From: Dawidia cretensis
GTDB lineage: Bacteria > Bacteroidota > Bacteroidia > Cytophagales > Cyclobacteriaceae
DNA length: 64,000 nt
Reading direction: 5' to 3'
Assembly: GCF_018598175.1 (NCBI RefSeq)
Contig: NZ_JAHESE010000007.1
Coordinates: forward strand, 153,113-217,112
Below the pieces are notes generated by a model. It searched no databases. It had not been told where the DNA came from and was given only the letters and a program-made list of their open reading frames with translations. The translations under genes and the position numbers were made by a program. Every line of letters begins with the position of its first letter. Position 1 is the first letter of the stretch. This document shows, piece after piece, positions 1 through 8,439 of this stretch.

Positions 1-1
1 C

Positions 2-1009
2 CTCAGCGTGATCGACACGGCAAACCTGTCGGGTGACTTCAAAACGCTGCTCCTGGAGCAGGCCGAACAGGGTAACTTCAGTCTGATTAATTCCTTTCGA
101 CCGTCATTTGTGAACAGTATTATCTTCGGCGTAACGTGGAACTACAAAAACTACGGTAACGCTGAGCGCAGCTCGGGCTTTATTCGCGCGCAGGTGGAAA
201 GCGGCGGTACGATCTGGAATTTTGTCGATCCGAAAATCGTGACGCAGTACGATCTGAACTATTTCAAATATTTTCGCTTTAGCCTCGACATGCGGCGCAT
301 CAACGTGCTGCACAAAAATACCACGGTAGCCTACCGGTTTAATTCGGGGTTGGCGTACTCGTATAGTGACGGCAGGAGTCTTCCCTATGAAAAGTTCTTC
401 TTTGCCGGCGGTAGTAACAGTATCCGCGCCTGGCGCCCTCGTCGTCTTGGACCGGGTTCCTTCAAACCGCGTACCACAGAAGAAGTGGATATCAACGGCA
501 ATCCCAACGGCAACCCACGCAACGATGGACTATTTGACTATAGCATCGAACAGCCTGCCGAGATCTTGCTGGAGGCGAGCCTGGAAATCCGCCAGAAGCT
601 GTTCGGCTTTGTGAGCGGTGCAGTCTTTGTCGACGTCGGTAATACCTGGACGTTTCAGCACCGCTTTAAAACGGTGTACACGCTGATACCCGAGAATGAA
701 AGAGAAGAAAACGGACCGATGACAACATCGGAGTCAGGGGTCCCCAATGGCAACTCGCAGTTTAAGTTTGATCAGTTCTATAAAGAAATTGCTGTGGGAA
801 CGGGATTTGGTCTTCGCTTTGACTTCACGTTCCTGATTTTGCGATTGGATGTGGGGATGAAAGTGTGGGATCCGGCGCGAGAAGAAGGCGACAAGTTTGT
901 ATTGGATAAAGTTCGGTTCTTTAAGCCGTATGCGACACAGACAGCAGATGGTTGGACGAATTATCGCGAGCCGATTATTTATAATGTGGGCATTGGTTAC
1001 CCGTTTTAA
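2..1009 (+). CDS. TamL/BamA-like outer-membrane beta-barrel protein (5' end outside window)
   Basis: This is the C-terminal part of an Omp85-superfamily protein; the frame is open to the window edge, so the periplasmic N-terminal part lies upstream. It consists of alternating amphipathic strands typical of the bacterial surface antigen (D15) barrel. The conserved segment FFAGGSNSIRAWRPRRLGPG corresponds to the barrel-internal loop with the arginine found in BamA/TamA proteins. The chain ends in YPF, a terminal aromatic residue typical of barrels recognised by the Bam machinery. Bacteroidota carry such proteins (TamL) for outer-membrane insertion of proteins or lipoproteins. It converges with the oxoacid dehydrogenase gene, 17 bases away. 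Omp85 membership is secure; the exact substrate is inferred. Confidence 0.85.
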   Translation, partial: LSVIDTANLSGDFKTLLLEQAEQGNFSLINSFRPSFVNSIIFGVTWNYKNYGNAERSSGFIRAQVESGGTIWNFVDPKIVTQYDLNYFKYFRFSLDMRRINVLHKNTTVAYRFNSGLAYSYSDGRSLPYEKFFFAGGSNSIRAWRPRRLGPGSFKPRTTEEVDINGNPNGNPRNDGLFDYSIEQPAEILLEASLEIRQKLFGFVSGAVFVDVGNTWTFQHRFKTVYTLIPENEREENGPMTTSESGVPNGNSQFKFDQFYKEIAVGTGFGLRFDFTFLILRLDVGMKVWDPAREEGDKFVLDKVRFFKPYATQTADGWTNYREPIIYNVGIGYPF

Positions 1010-1026
1010 ACCCGTGCTCTACTACC

Positions 1027-3123
1027 TCAATACTCCAACAACTCCTTCAGTGCCTGCTGCACTTTGGCAGCGCTCGGCAACATCATCTTTTCCAACTCCA
1101 CATTCAACGCTACCGCGGGTAAGTCAGCGGCGCCGATGGTCCATACCGGTGCATCCAGGTACTCGAAGCATTCTTTGCTGATGCGGCCGGCGAGGGACTC
1201 GGCGAAGGAGTTTAGTAAGGGTTCTTCGGTGACGATACACGTGCGGCCGTGGCGTTGTACGGCGGTGGTGACGGCGTGCCAGTCGAGTGGGTTGAGCGTG
1301 CGCAGGTCTATAATTTCCACGCGGCCTTCGTAGACGCGGGCGGCTTCTTTGGTCCAGTAGACGCCCATGCCGTAGGTAATCACGACACAGGATTCGCCGA
1401 CGGCGATTTTGTCTGCTGTGGCTTGCTGTACCGTGGCGGCTTTGCCCAGCGGAATGATATAGTCGCGGTCGGGCTCGGGGGTCTTGGCGTCGGTGGTGCC
1501 GGGGACTTTAGACCAATAAAGACCTTTGTGTTCTAATAATACCACCGGGTTGGGATCGTAGAAGGCAGCTTTGAGCAGGCCTTTCATGTCGGCGGCATTG
1601 CTGGGGTATACGATCTTGATGCCGCGGATGGTGAGGAGCGTTGACTCCACGCTGCCCGAGTGATAGGGTCCACCCCCGCCGTAGGCGCCAATGGGCACAC
1701 GGATGAGTGCCTGAATCGGGAACTTGCCGTTGGAAAGGTAGCAGCTTTTGGAAAGCTCTTCCACCAACTGGTTCATGCCCGGCCAGATATAGTCGGCAAA
1801 CTGGATTTCGACGATAGGCTTCGCTCCTACGGCGGACATACCGGCGGTCGAGCCTACGATATAAGCTTCCTGGATCGGCGTATTGAAGACGCGCGCATCG
1901 CCGTATTTGCCGGCAAGGGTGGCGGCTTCGCGGAAGACTCCGCCGAGGCGACCGCCAACGTCCTGGCCATAGAACAGTGCTTCGGGATGGTCTTTTAGTA
2001 TTTCTTCGACCGCGTGCAGGGCAGCATCCACCATGACCACTTTGGTGGCGTCGGCCGGTATACGACGGCCGCGCTCTTCCGTGATAGGTGTGGGTGCAAA
2101 CTCGTGGGTGTCGAACGTCGCGGGATCGGGATCGGCGGCCACCAGGGCTTTTTCGAAGTCGGCGGCTACACGGGCCGTTGCGCGTGTGCGCAGGGCGTCG
2201 AGTGTTGCTTCGGTTTCGCCGTGGGCTAAGAGGTACGCTTCGAGGTGCGCGAGCGGGTCGCGTTGCTGATGGATGGACAGGTCGTCGCCGCGGTACCACT
2301 CGCGGCGTACGCCGGAGGTATGGTGGCCCAACAGCGGGCAACGGGCGTGCACCAGTATGGGACCTTTGCGGCTGCGAACGTGGGCAAATGCTTTTTGCAT
2401 GCCGGTATAGGACTCGACGAAGTCCGCCCCGTTGAGGGTCATGCGTTCGAGGCCCTTGAAGCCTGCGGCATATTCGTAGGCATCCATGGCGCGCATCTCG
2501 GCGCCGGTGGCCGAGATACCCCAGTCGTTGTCTTGTACGAGGTAGACTATCGGGAGATTTTTGAGCACGGCCATTTGGAAGGCTTCGGCTACTTCCCCTT
2601 CGGTGACGGAGCCATCGCCGAGCGAGCAGAGCACTACGGGTGGCGCCGGCCAGGAAGCCAGCCCTTGCGACTCGAGGTAGGCAATGCCGTGGGCCATGCC
2701 GGTGGCCGGTATAGCCTGCATGCCGGTGGCAGAGCTTTGGTGCGGTATGGTTGGGAAGCCTGGGCGTCGTAATGATGGGTGGCCATAGTACGTGCGGCCG
2801 CCGGAGAAGGGGTCGTCGCGTTTTGCCATGAGCTGCAGCATCAGCTCGTACGGCTCCAGGCCCATGCCCAGGAGCATAGACTCGTCGCGGTAATACAGGG
2901 ATGCGTAGTCGTGGGGCGCCAGCTGCATGCCGGCGGCGAGTTGAATGGCCTCGTGGCCACGGGAAGTGCTGTGCACATACTTGCTGCACACCTCGCGGTG
3001 CTCATCGTACAGATCAGCCATCCGCCGGGCTGTGCACAGGTGGGTATAAGCGTCGAGAAGAATGGTACGGTCAACATCCGACCGGATCATCTTTCTGGCT
3101 CTTGCGGTCTCTTCAACAGCCAT
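1027..3123 (-). CDS. Branched-chain 2-oxoacid dehydrogenase E1, fused alpha and beta subunits
   Basis: About 698 residues join both E1 chains of a thiamine-diphosphate-dependent 2-oxoacid dehydrogenase, probably acting on 2-oxoisovalerate and related keto acids from Val, Leu and Ile. The alpha half carries the ThDP motif beginning GDGSVTEGE and ending about 30 residues later at VQDND. The beta half has FYGQDVGGRLGGVFR, the PIQEAYIVG segment and the transketolase C-terminal domain. E1 alpha-beta fusions are common in Bacteroidota. The frame is open to an upstream ATG at 3195, but I prefer the ATG at 3123 (MAVEETARARK): the 24 extra residues are basic and unconserved-looking, and a -7-like box (TATCTTTA on the minus strand, 3147-3154) lies inside them. 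It is divergent from hemF. Confidence 0.92.
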   Translation of the reverse strand: MAVEETARARKMIRSDVDRTILLDAYTHLCTARRMADLYDEHREVCSKYVHSTSRGHEAIQLAAGMQLAPHDYASLYYRDESMLLGMGLEPYELMLQLMAKRDDPFSGGRTYYGHPSLRRPGFPTIPHQSSATGMQAIPATGMAHGIAYLESQGLASWPAPPVVLCSLGDGSVTEGEVAEAFQMAVLKNLPIVYLVQDNDWGISATGAEMRAMDAYEYAAGFKGLERMTLNGADFVESYTGMQKAFAHVRSRKGPILVHARCPLLGHHTSGVRREWYRGDDLSIHQQRDPLAHLEAYLLAHGETEATLDALRTRATARVAADFEKALVAADPDPATFDTHEFAPTPITEERGRRIPADATKVVMVDAALHAVEEILKDHPEALFYGQDVGGRLGGVFREAATLAGKYGDARVFNTPIQEAYIVGSTAGMSAVGAKPIVEIQFADYIWPGMNQLVEELSKSCYLSNGKFPIQALIRVPIGAYGGGGPYHSGSVESTLLTIRGIKIVYPSNAADMKGLLKAAFYDPNPVVLLEHKGLYWSKVPGTTDAKTPEPDRDYIIPLGKAATVQQATADKIAVGESCVVITYGMGVYWTKEAARVYEGRVEIIDLRTLNPLDWHAVTTAVQRHGRTCIVTEEPLLNSFAESLAGRISKECFEYLDAPVWTIGAADLPAVALNVELEKMMLPSAAKVQQALKELLEY

Positions 3124-3274
3124 GATGGTAACAATTGGTCTCGGGATAAAGATACACGATTTCGACCGATTCAAACGATTTCGATTGCATTTCATCTAAT
3201 TCCACCGGGTTTCCGGAAGGCAATGCCACCGCAAGAAGGATTTAGGATTAACTTTACATCCGATTTTGAACACG

Positions 3275-4180
3275 ATGCCTACAAAAGACTCTATCCGCGA
3301 CTGGTTCTCGACCCTCCAGCAGGATATCTGTACACAGTTGGAAGCAGCCGATGGCACCGGCACCTTTATCTCCGACGCCTGGGAACGTCCCGGTGGCGGC
3401 GGTGGCGTAAGCCGGGTGATCACAGACGGCAAGATCCTCGAAAAGGGTGGCGTCAACTTCTCTGCCGTGTGGGGCCCTGCGCCCGAGCATGTGCTGCGTT
3501 CCCTCAAAGTTCCGGCCAGCGAGTCGCTGGAGTTCTTTGCTACGGGGGTATCGATCGTGCTGCATCCGCACAGTCCCATGGTGCCCATCATTCATATGAA
3601 CACCCGTTATTTTGAAATGAGCAACGGCGCATGGTGGTTCGGTGGTGGCATCGACCTGACGCCGCACTACGTGGACGAAGCCGATGCGCGATACTTCCAT
3701 CATCAACTGAAGGCCGTCTGCGATGAGCATCATCCCTCCTATTACCCGGAGTTCAAGAAGTGGGCAGACGACTACTTCTACATCAAACACCGGCAGGAGA
3801 CGCGCGGCATTGGCGGTATTTTCTTTGACTACCTCAAAGACAACGAAGGTTTTACAAAAGCGTCACGTTTTGAGTTCATCCGTGCGGTGGGATCAGCGTT
3901 CGCGCCGTTGTATATTTATTATATGCAGAACAATCACAGCAAGCCGTATACGGAGCGGCAAAAGGAATGGCAATACATGCGCCGGGGCCGTTACGTGGAG
4001 TTTAACCTCGTATGGGACCGCGGCACGAAGTTCGGGCTCGATACCGACGGGCGCACCGAATCCATTCTGATGAGCCTTCCCCCCCAGGCTCGGTGGGAAT
4101 ACAACCACCACCCCGCGCCGGACTCGCCCGAGCAGCACACGCTCGACCTGTTGAAAAAAGACATTGACTGGATAGCCTAA
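3275..4180 (+). CDS. hemF: Oxygen-dependent coproporphyrinogen III oxidase
   Basis: This cytoplasmic haem-biosynthesis enzyme oxidatively decarboxylates coproporphyrinogen III to protoporphyrinogen IX using O2. The 301-residue length matches the family. Visible family blocks include GGGGGVSRV, the HPHSPMVPIIHMNTRYFEM segment with the conserved histidines, WWFGGGIDLTPHY, and the C-terminal RGRYVEFNLVWDRGTKFGL and SLPPQARWEY blocks. The ATG at 3275 is chosen over an in-frame TTG at 3266. It is followed after 21 bases by a histidine kinase gene in the same direction, which may be cotranscribed. An aerobic organism is implied. Confidence 0.96.
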   Translation: MPTKDSIRDWFSTLQQDICTQLEAADGTGTFISDAWERPGGGGGVSRVITDGKILEKGGVNFSAVWGPAPEHVLRSLKVPASESLEFFATGVSIVLHPHSPMVPIIHMNTRYFEMSNGAWWFGGGIDLTPHYVDEADARYFHHQLKAVCDEHHPSYYPEFKKWADDYFYIKHRQETRGIGGIFFDYLKDNEGFTKASRFEFIRAVGSAFAPLYIYYMQNNHSKPYTERQKEWQYMRRGRYVEFNLVWDRGTKFGLDTDGRTESILMSLPPQARWEYNHHPAPDSPEQHTLDLLKKDIDWIA

Positions 4181-4201
4181 GCACAGGCCGGCACAACCTA
4201 T

Positions 4202-5755
4202 ATGAGATCATCGGTTCGGAATAACTTCATCCAAACGGGCGTCACCGAGGACATGCCTACCCTGCATGCCCGGGCGATCATCCTGACGAATATCATCGCC
4301 CTGATCTCGGCGATCCTTACGTCTGTCTACCTGGTATACATTCTGCCACATGGGTGGGGCTTTTCATCCCAGGTGCTTTCGGTAACGCTACTCGTCCTCT
4401 GCAGCGTCCCCATTCTGAACCGCGCCAGGCAGGTGCACCTCGCGCGCGTGCTGCTGGCCCTCGCCATTCCGCTGGCGTCGCTTACGATCCTCTTCCTGAA
4501 CCGCGTACAACATCCCGACCTGTATGACTACTACCGCTCGCCGGGCATCTACTCGGTATTGATGGCAACCTCCATCATTCCCGCATTGATCTTTACCCGT
4601 TCGGAAAAGCTGGTAATGTTTGCGTGTATGATGGTGCATGCGGTGGTCTTCGCGACGGTCGATATCTTCCTGCGTTATTTCAGCAACCTGCACGCACTGC
4701 CTACCGCGAAGCAATATATTGGGGATAATCTTTCGTTGCTTACTTCCTATATCTTACTGACCAGTTGTGTGCTGTCGCTCAAGAGTGTACTCGATCGCTT
4801 TGAAGCGCGCAACGAATTATTGATCGCCCGCCTCAACCTGAAGAATCTCGAGCTGGAGTCCACCAACCGCGAGCTGCACGAGCTCAACAAAAACATCGAG
4901 ACCCAGAACGAAGAAATTCAGGCACAAAGCGAAGAGCTGATTCAAAGCCAGGAAAGTCTGATCCTTGCCAGCAACGAGATCGAGCGTCAGAAGACCGCTC
5001 TGCAAGAGCAGAATCGTTTTCTCGAGAAGTCGCTTGACGAAAAGAGCCTTGACTTGCTGCACACCAACCAACAGCTGGTGCAACAGAACAACGAGCTGCA
5101 ACAGTTTTCCTATACGGTATCGCACAACCTGCGGGGCCCGGTCGCGAGCATGATGGGCCTGATGAATATCCACCGCCTGGCGGATACGTACGAGGAGAAA
5201 ACGAACATCATGCAGCTGATCGAGCAGTCGGCGCTGTCGCTGGAGACGATCATTCGCGACCTGAACAAGATCATCGATATACGGCATGATAAGTTCTCGG
5301 CGTTGGAGAACGTACGTTTCAAGGATGAGCTGGATCTGATCAAGCAGTCACTGAAGTCGTTCCTGCGGGAGAACGACGTGCAAGTGGATGCGCGGTTTGC
5401 GTGTGAGCACATCGTGTCGATCAAGGCATACGTCAACAGTATTTTATATAACCTGGTGAGTAACGCGATTCAATATCGTTCGCCGGATCGCAAGCCGTTC
5501 ATACGGATCTCGTCGCACGAGACCGCTGAGTATGCGGTGCTGGAGGTTGCGGATAACGGGCTGGGTATTGATCTGACGCGTTTTGGGGGTGATCTGTTTA
5601 AGTTGTATAAGCGATTTCATACGCATACAGAAGGCAAAGGACTGGGGCTGTACCTGGTGCGGCAGCAGGTGGAAAAGCTCAATGGCAGGATTGAGGTGGA
5701 GAGTGTGCCGGATGCGGGCGCGACATTCCGGGTTTTCTTTCCGGTGAGGAAGTAG
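4202..5755 (+). CDS. Membrane-bound sensor histidine kinase
   Basis: The 517-residue protein has about six hydrophobic segments (residues 22-195), a long Gln/Glu-rich coiled coil (about 200-300), a HisKA dimerisation domain and a HATPase_c domain. The phosphoacceptor is H308 in YTVSHNLRGPVAS. The N box is near N421 (NLVSNAIQY), the G1 box is DNGLGID (451 on) and the G2 box is GKGLGLYLV (478 on). There is no receiver or recognised extracellular ligand domain, and no response regulator gene is adjacent, so the partner is unknown. A second possible start is the ATG at 4253, preceded by GAGG; this would remove 17 residues before the first membrane helix. It ends 10 bases from the convergent permease gene. 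Confidence 0.9.
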   Translation: MRSSVRNNFIQTGVTEDMPTLHARAIILTNIIALISAILTSVYLVYILPHGWGFSSQVLSVTLLVLCSVPILNRARQVHLARVLLALAIPLASLTILFLNRVQHPDLYDYYRSPGIYSVLMATSIIPALIFTRSEKLVMFACMMVHAVVFATVDIFLRYFSNLHALPTAKQYIGDNLSLLTSYILLTSCVLSLKSVLDRFEARNELLIARLNLKNLELESTNRELHELNKNIETQNEEIQAQSEELIQSQESLILASNEIERQKTALQEQNRFLEKSLDEKSLDLLHTNQQLVQQNNELQQFSYTVSHNLRGPVASMMGLMNIHRLADTYEEKTNIMQLIEQSALSLETIIRDLNKIIDIRHDKFSALENVRFKDELDLIKQSLKSFLRENDVQVDARFACEHIVSIKAYVNSILYNLVSNAIQYRSPDRKPFIRISSHETAEYAVLEVADNGLGIDLTRFGGDLFKLYKRFHTHTEGKGLGLYLVRQQVEKLNGRIEVESVPDAGATFRVFFPVRK

Positions 5756-5765
5756 CATTATATTT

Positions 5766-8267
5766 TTATTCACTCTTTAAGTGATCGACCGGATTTCGTG
5801 TTACCACTTTCACCATTTGCATACCCGAAAGAACGGCGACGGCGGACACAACCGTCAGCAGCGGAATGGCGAAGATCCAGGGCGATAGCGGGGTGTGTGC
5901 GGGGTATGAGGATAGCCATCGATCCGCGCCGTACCAGACGACCGGAATGGCTACCAGGCAAGAAATGATAATACAGCGCGCCTGATCACTTAAGAGCAAC
6001 GCCAGCAGGTGCGATACGGACGCTCCCAGTACTTTTCGGATGCTGATCTCTTTCAGGCGGGCAGTGGTTTCAAACAACGCCATTCCCAGAATGCCGAGGC
6101 AGGCTATGAAGACCGCGATGCCTGAAAAGGCAGAGAACACCTGACTAAATTGCCTTTCCGATTTGAACTGCTGGTCGTAGTATTCGTCCATGAAGAAATA
6201 TTCAAACGGCTGTCCCGGAAATGCTTCTTTCCAGGTTTGTTCTATTTCGCCCAGTACTTGTTGTGGCTTACTTCCGGAATTCAAGCGTATGGAGTAGTAT
6301 ACTTGCTGATAGCTGTTGTAGTTCAGTTTCAGGATCATCGGATAGATTTCATTTTTTACCGCTTCGTGGTGGTAGTCTTCCATCACACCGATGATCTCAT
6401 GATCTTCAAAATCATCGAAGACCTGAAACTTGACCGTTTTGTTCATGGCATCTTCCGGCGATTTGAATCCAAGCGCGTTCATGGCACTTTCGTTCAGGAT
6501 GATCTTCAGCCAGTCTTTTCTTTCCCAGGGCTCCTTCCATACGTTGACCTCTTCCGCCTCAAAATTTCGTCCCGCTAATATTTTGATCTTATATAATGGA
6601 ATAAAATTTTCTCCTACAAACATTGTCTTGTAGCGGGTTGGATCATAGGAATCGTTCAAGCTTCTTTTAATGAGGTCCACGTATGTAAAGCCGATCTCCG
6701 TTCCCGGTATCGCCGACGATGTCGATATCATGTCCACGGATGCGCGCTGCAATAGTTTGTCACGAAGGCGTTTATAGTTGTTGTACTTTTCGAATACTTC
6801 CTGGTTGGCATAGGCCACCGGGTTTCTCACGGCGACCGCGCTTTCCACTTCAATGCCTTTGTTTGTCCGCTGCATGTACCCGAGTTGTCCATTGATTACC
6901 AGCAGAAATGCTATCAGCATGATCGACACACTGAATTGCACCACCAGCAACGGCTTGCGAAGAAAGCCGCGACTTTTTTGTGGGCTGAATTTTCCTTTCA
7001 ACGCGTGCGCTGCATTTAGTTTTATGAGGTAAAGTCCCGGGTAAATGCCGGTGGTGATCGAGCCCCCGGCGAAAAATAAGAGCGCCATCAGCCAAAGCCC
7101 CGGTGTATTCCGATAGGCCTGTTGGACGGGGATACCACTGACATTTTCAAAATAAGGCGTAAACGTGAACACCAGCATACCGGCGATGGCCAGCGCCAAA
7201 AGATTGATGCAAACAAATTCAACTAAAAACTGAAGCCCGAGGTCTATCTTTGATGACCCTATGATACGCCTCACCCCTACCTCTTTTGCCCTTCTCAAAA
7301 AGCGCGCTGTTTCGACGTTGATGTAGTTAATCCAGCCCATGATGATAATAACAACACCGATTGCGAGCAAAAGGTAAACCAGTGTCGCGCTGCCGTTCGC
7401 CTCATACTCGTCCTTTATATCTGATTGAAGGTGTATGTCTTTGAGCGGTTGAAGAAATACAGACGTGCCTTTGATCTTCGGGGTTTCCTTTGACGTTTGT
7501 GCGAGCATTTGATTTAGTCTGGATTTAACAGCGCTGGGGTCTGTATGTTCTTTTAACATCGCATAGTTAAAAATGAGGGAGGGTAACCAGTTGTCTTCCA
7601 AAACTTCCGGCCATACATCTTCGAGCTTTGAAACAAACCTTGCATGAAAGTGCGCGTTTTTTGGAATGTCTATCATGACTCCCGTCACGATCAGCGGAGC
7701 CTCGCCGTTTTCCTCTACGCGGTCGAGCCGTTGTCCCAGCACATCGGTGTTTCCAAAGACCTTCCTGGCGACGGACTCGGAGATCACAATGCTGTTGGGA
7801 TTTTTCAGTACGGTTGCCGCATTTCCCTTTATCAGTAGGCTTGGGAACACTTTAAAGAAGTTGGAGTCGGCGTTGATGTGTCCACCTGACTCATTAAACA
7901 TCTTGTTGTCATGTCCGAATAAGAAGCCGGTATTGGCCGGGATCTTCATGAAGCGCGTGGCTGTCTCTACATCGGAAAGCTCATGCAGGAAATTGTAAAT
8001 GCCCGGGTAACTTTTTGCTGCGCTATTGGCGTTTGATCCAACTTCGTGTCCGTTGAGCGCAATCCTGTAAATACGGTCCTTATTCGCGTGGAGATCATCG
8101 TAGCTCATCTCAAACGATGTATAGACCATCATGAAGAAGAACGACGTGATGGCGACGGCAAGGCCAAGAATATTGATCAATGAAAAGCCTTTGCTTTTCA
8201 TCAGATGCCTTACTGCCAATCTGAAGTGATTTTGCAGCAAACCGGCGGTACGAAAGTCTTTGGCCAT
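5766..8267 (-). CDS. FtsX/MacB-type ABC transporter permease (1)
   Basis: The 833-residue inner-membrane protein has the layout of MacB-type permeases with two FtsX domains. It has an N-terminal helix (about residues 27-48, ILGLAVAITSFFFMMVYTSF), a MacB_PCD periplasmic region, then helices near 290-310, 345-375 and 390-415. A second half repeats this with a helix near 445 and three C-terminal helices after 700. The ARFLRRAKEVGVRRIIGSSK and TARLKEISIRKVLGAS segments are the paired cytoplasmic coupling motifs of this family. Such permeases transmit ATP-driven conformational change across the periplasm; Bacteroidota often carry them in multiple copies. No ATP-binding subunit is encoded nearby. 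It is divergent from a paralogue at 8440. Confidence 0.9.
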   Translation of the reverse strand: MAKDFRTAGLLQNHFRLAVRHLMKSKGFSLINILGLAVAITSFFFMMVYTSFEMSYDDLHANKDRIYRIALNGHEVGSNANSAAKSYPGIYNFLHELSDVETATRFMKIPANTGFLFGHDNKMFNESGGHINADSNFFKVFPSLLIKGNAATVLKNPNSIVISESVARKVFGNTDVLGQRLDRVEENGEAPLIVTGVMIDIPKNAHFHARFVSKLEDVWPEVLEDNWLPSLIFNYAMLKEHTDPSAVKSRLNQMLAQTSKETPKIKGTSVFLQPLKDIHLQSDIKDEYEANGSATLVYLLLAIGVVIIIMGWINYINVETARFLRRAKEVGVRRIIGSSKIDLGLQFLVEFVCINLLALAIAGMLVFTFTPYFENVSGIPVQQAYRNTPGLWLMALLFFAGGSITTGIYPGLYLIKLNAAHALKGKFSPQKSRGFLRKPLLVVQFSVSIMLIAFLLVINGQLGYMQRTNKGIEVESAVAVRNPVAYANQEVFEKYNNYKRLRDKLLQRASVDMISTSSAIPGTEIGFTYVDLIKRSLNDSYDPTRYKTMFVGENFIPLYKIKILAGRNFEAEEVNVWKEPWERKDWLKIILNESAMNALGFKSPEDAMNKTVKFQVFDDFEDHEIIGVMEDYHHEAVKNEIYPMILKLNYNSYQQVYYSIRLNSGSKPQQVLGEIEQTWKEAFPGQPFEYFFMDEYYDQQFKSERQFSQVFSAFSGIAVFIACLGILGMALFETTARLKEISIRKVLGASVSHLLALLLSDQARCIIISCLVAIPVVWYGADRWLSSYPAHTPLSPWIFAIPLLTVVSAVAVLSGMQMVKVVTRNPVDHLKSE

Positions 8268-8374
8268 TTACTTATATTTTTAGTCAAGTAAACAAAGTAC
8301 TATTTTTTACCTGACAAAAAGCATTTTCCTGTCGGCAATTGCACAAAATGATACAGAATCACTTCCTATCTACG

Positions 8375-8406
8375 TTTGCCTTCCACCAATATTAATTATA
8401 CTTTTA
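8375..8406 (+). promoter_or_regulatory. Probable promoter of the second permease gene
   Basis: A TTTG at 8375-8378 is separated by 20 bases from TACTTTTA at 8399-8406, one mismatch from the Bacteroidota -7 consensus TAnnTTTG. Spacing fits the known TTTG-N19-21-TAnnTTTG arrangement. The ATG follows 33 bases further on. Motif match only. Confidence 0.45.
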
Positions 8407-8439
8407 GCTATACTTCGAGCCAACGAAAAGTGTACCCGT

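Noticed and set aside
1508-2989. A 493-codon open frame antisense-frame to the oxoacid dehydrogenase
   Set aside because: Arg/Pro-rich shadow of a well-identified gene on the same strand in another frame.
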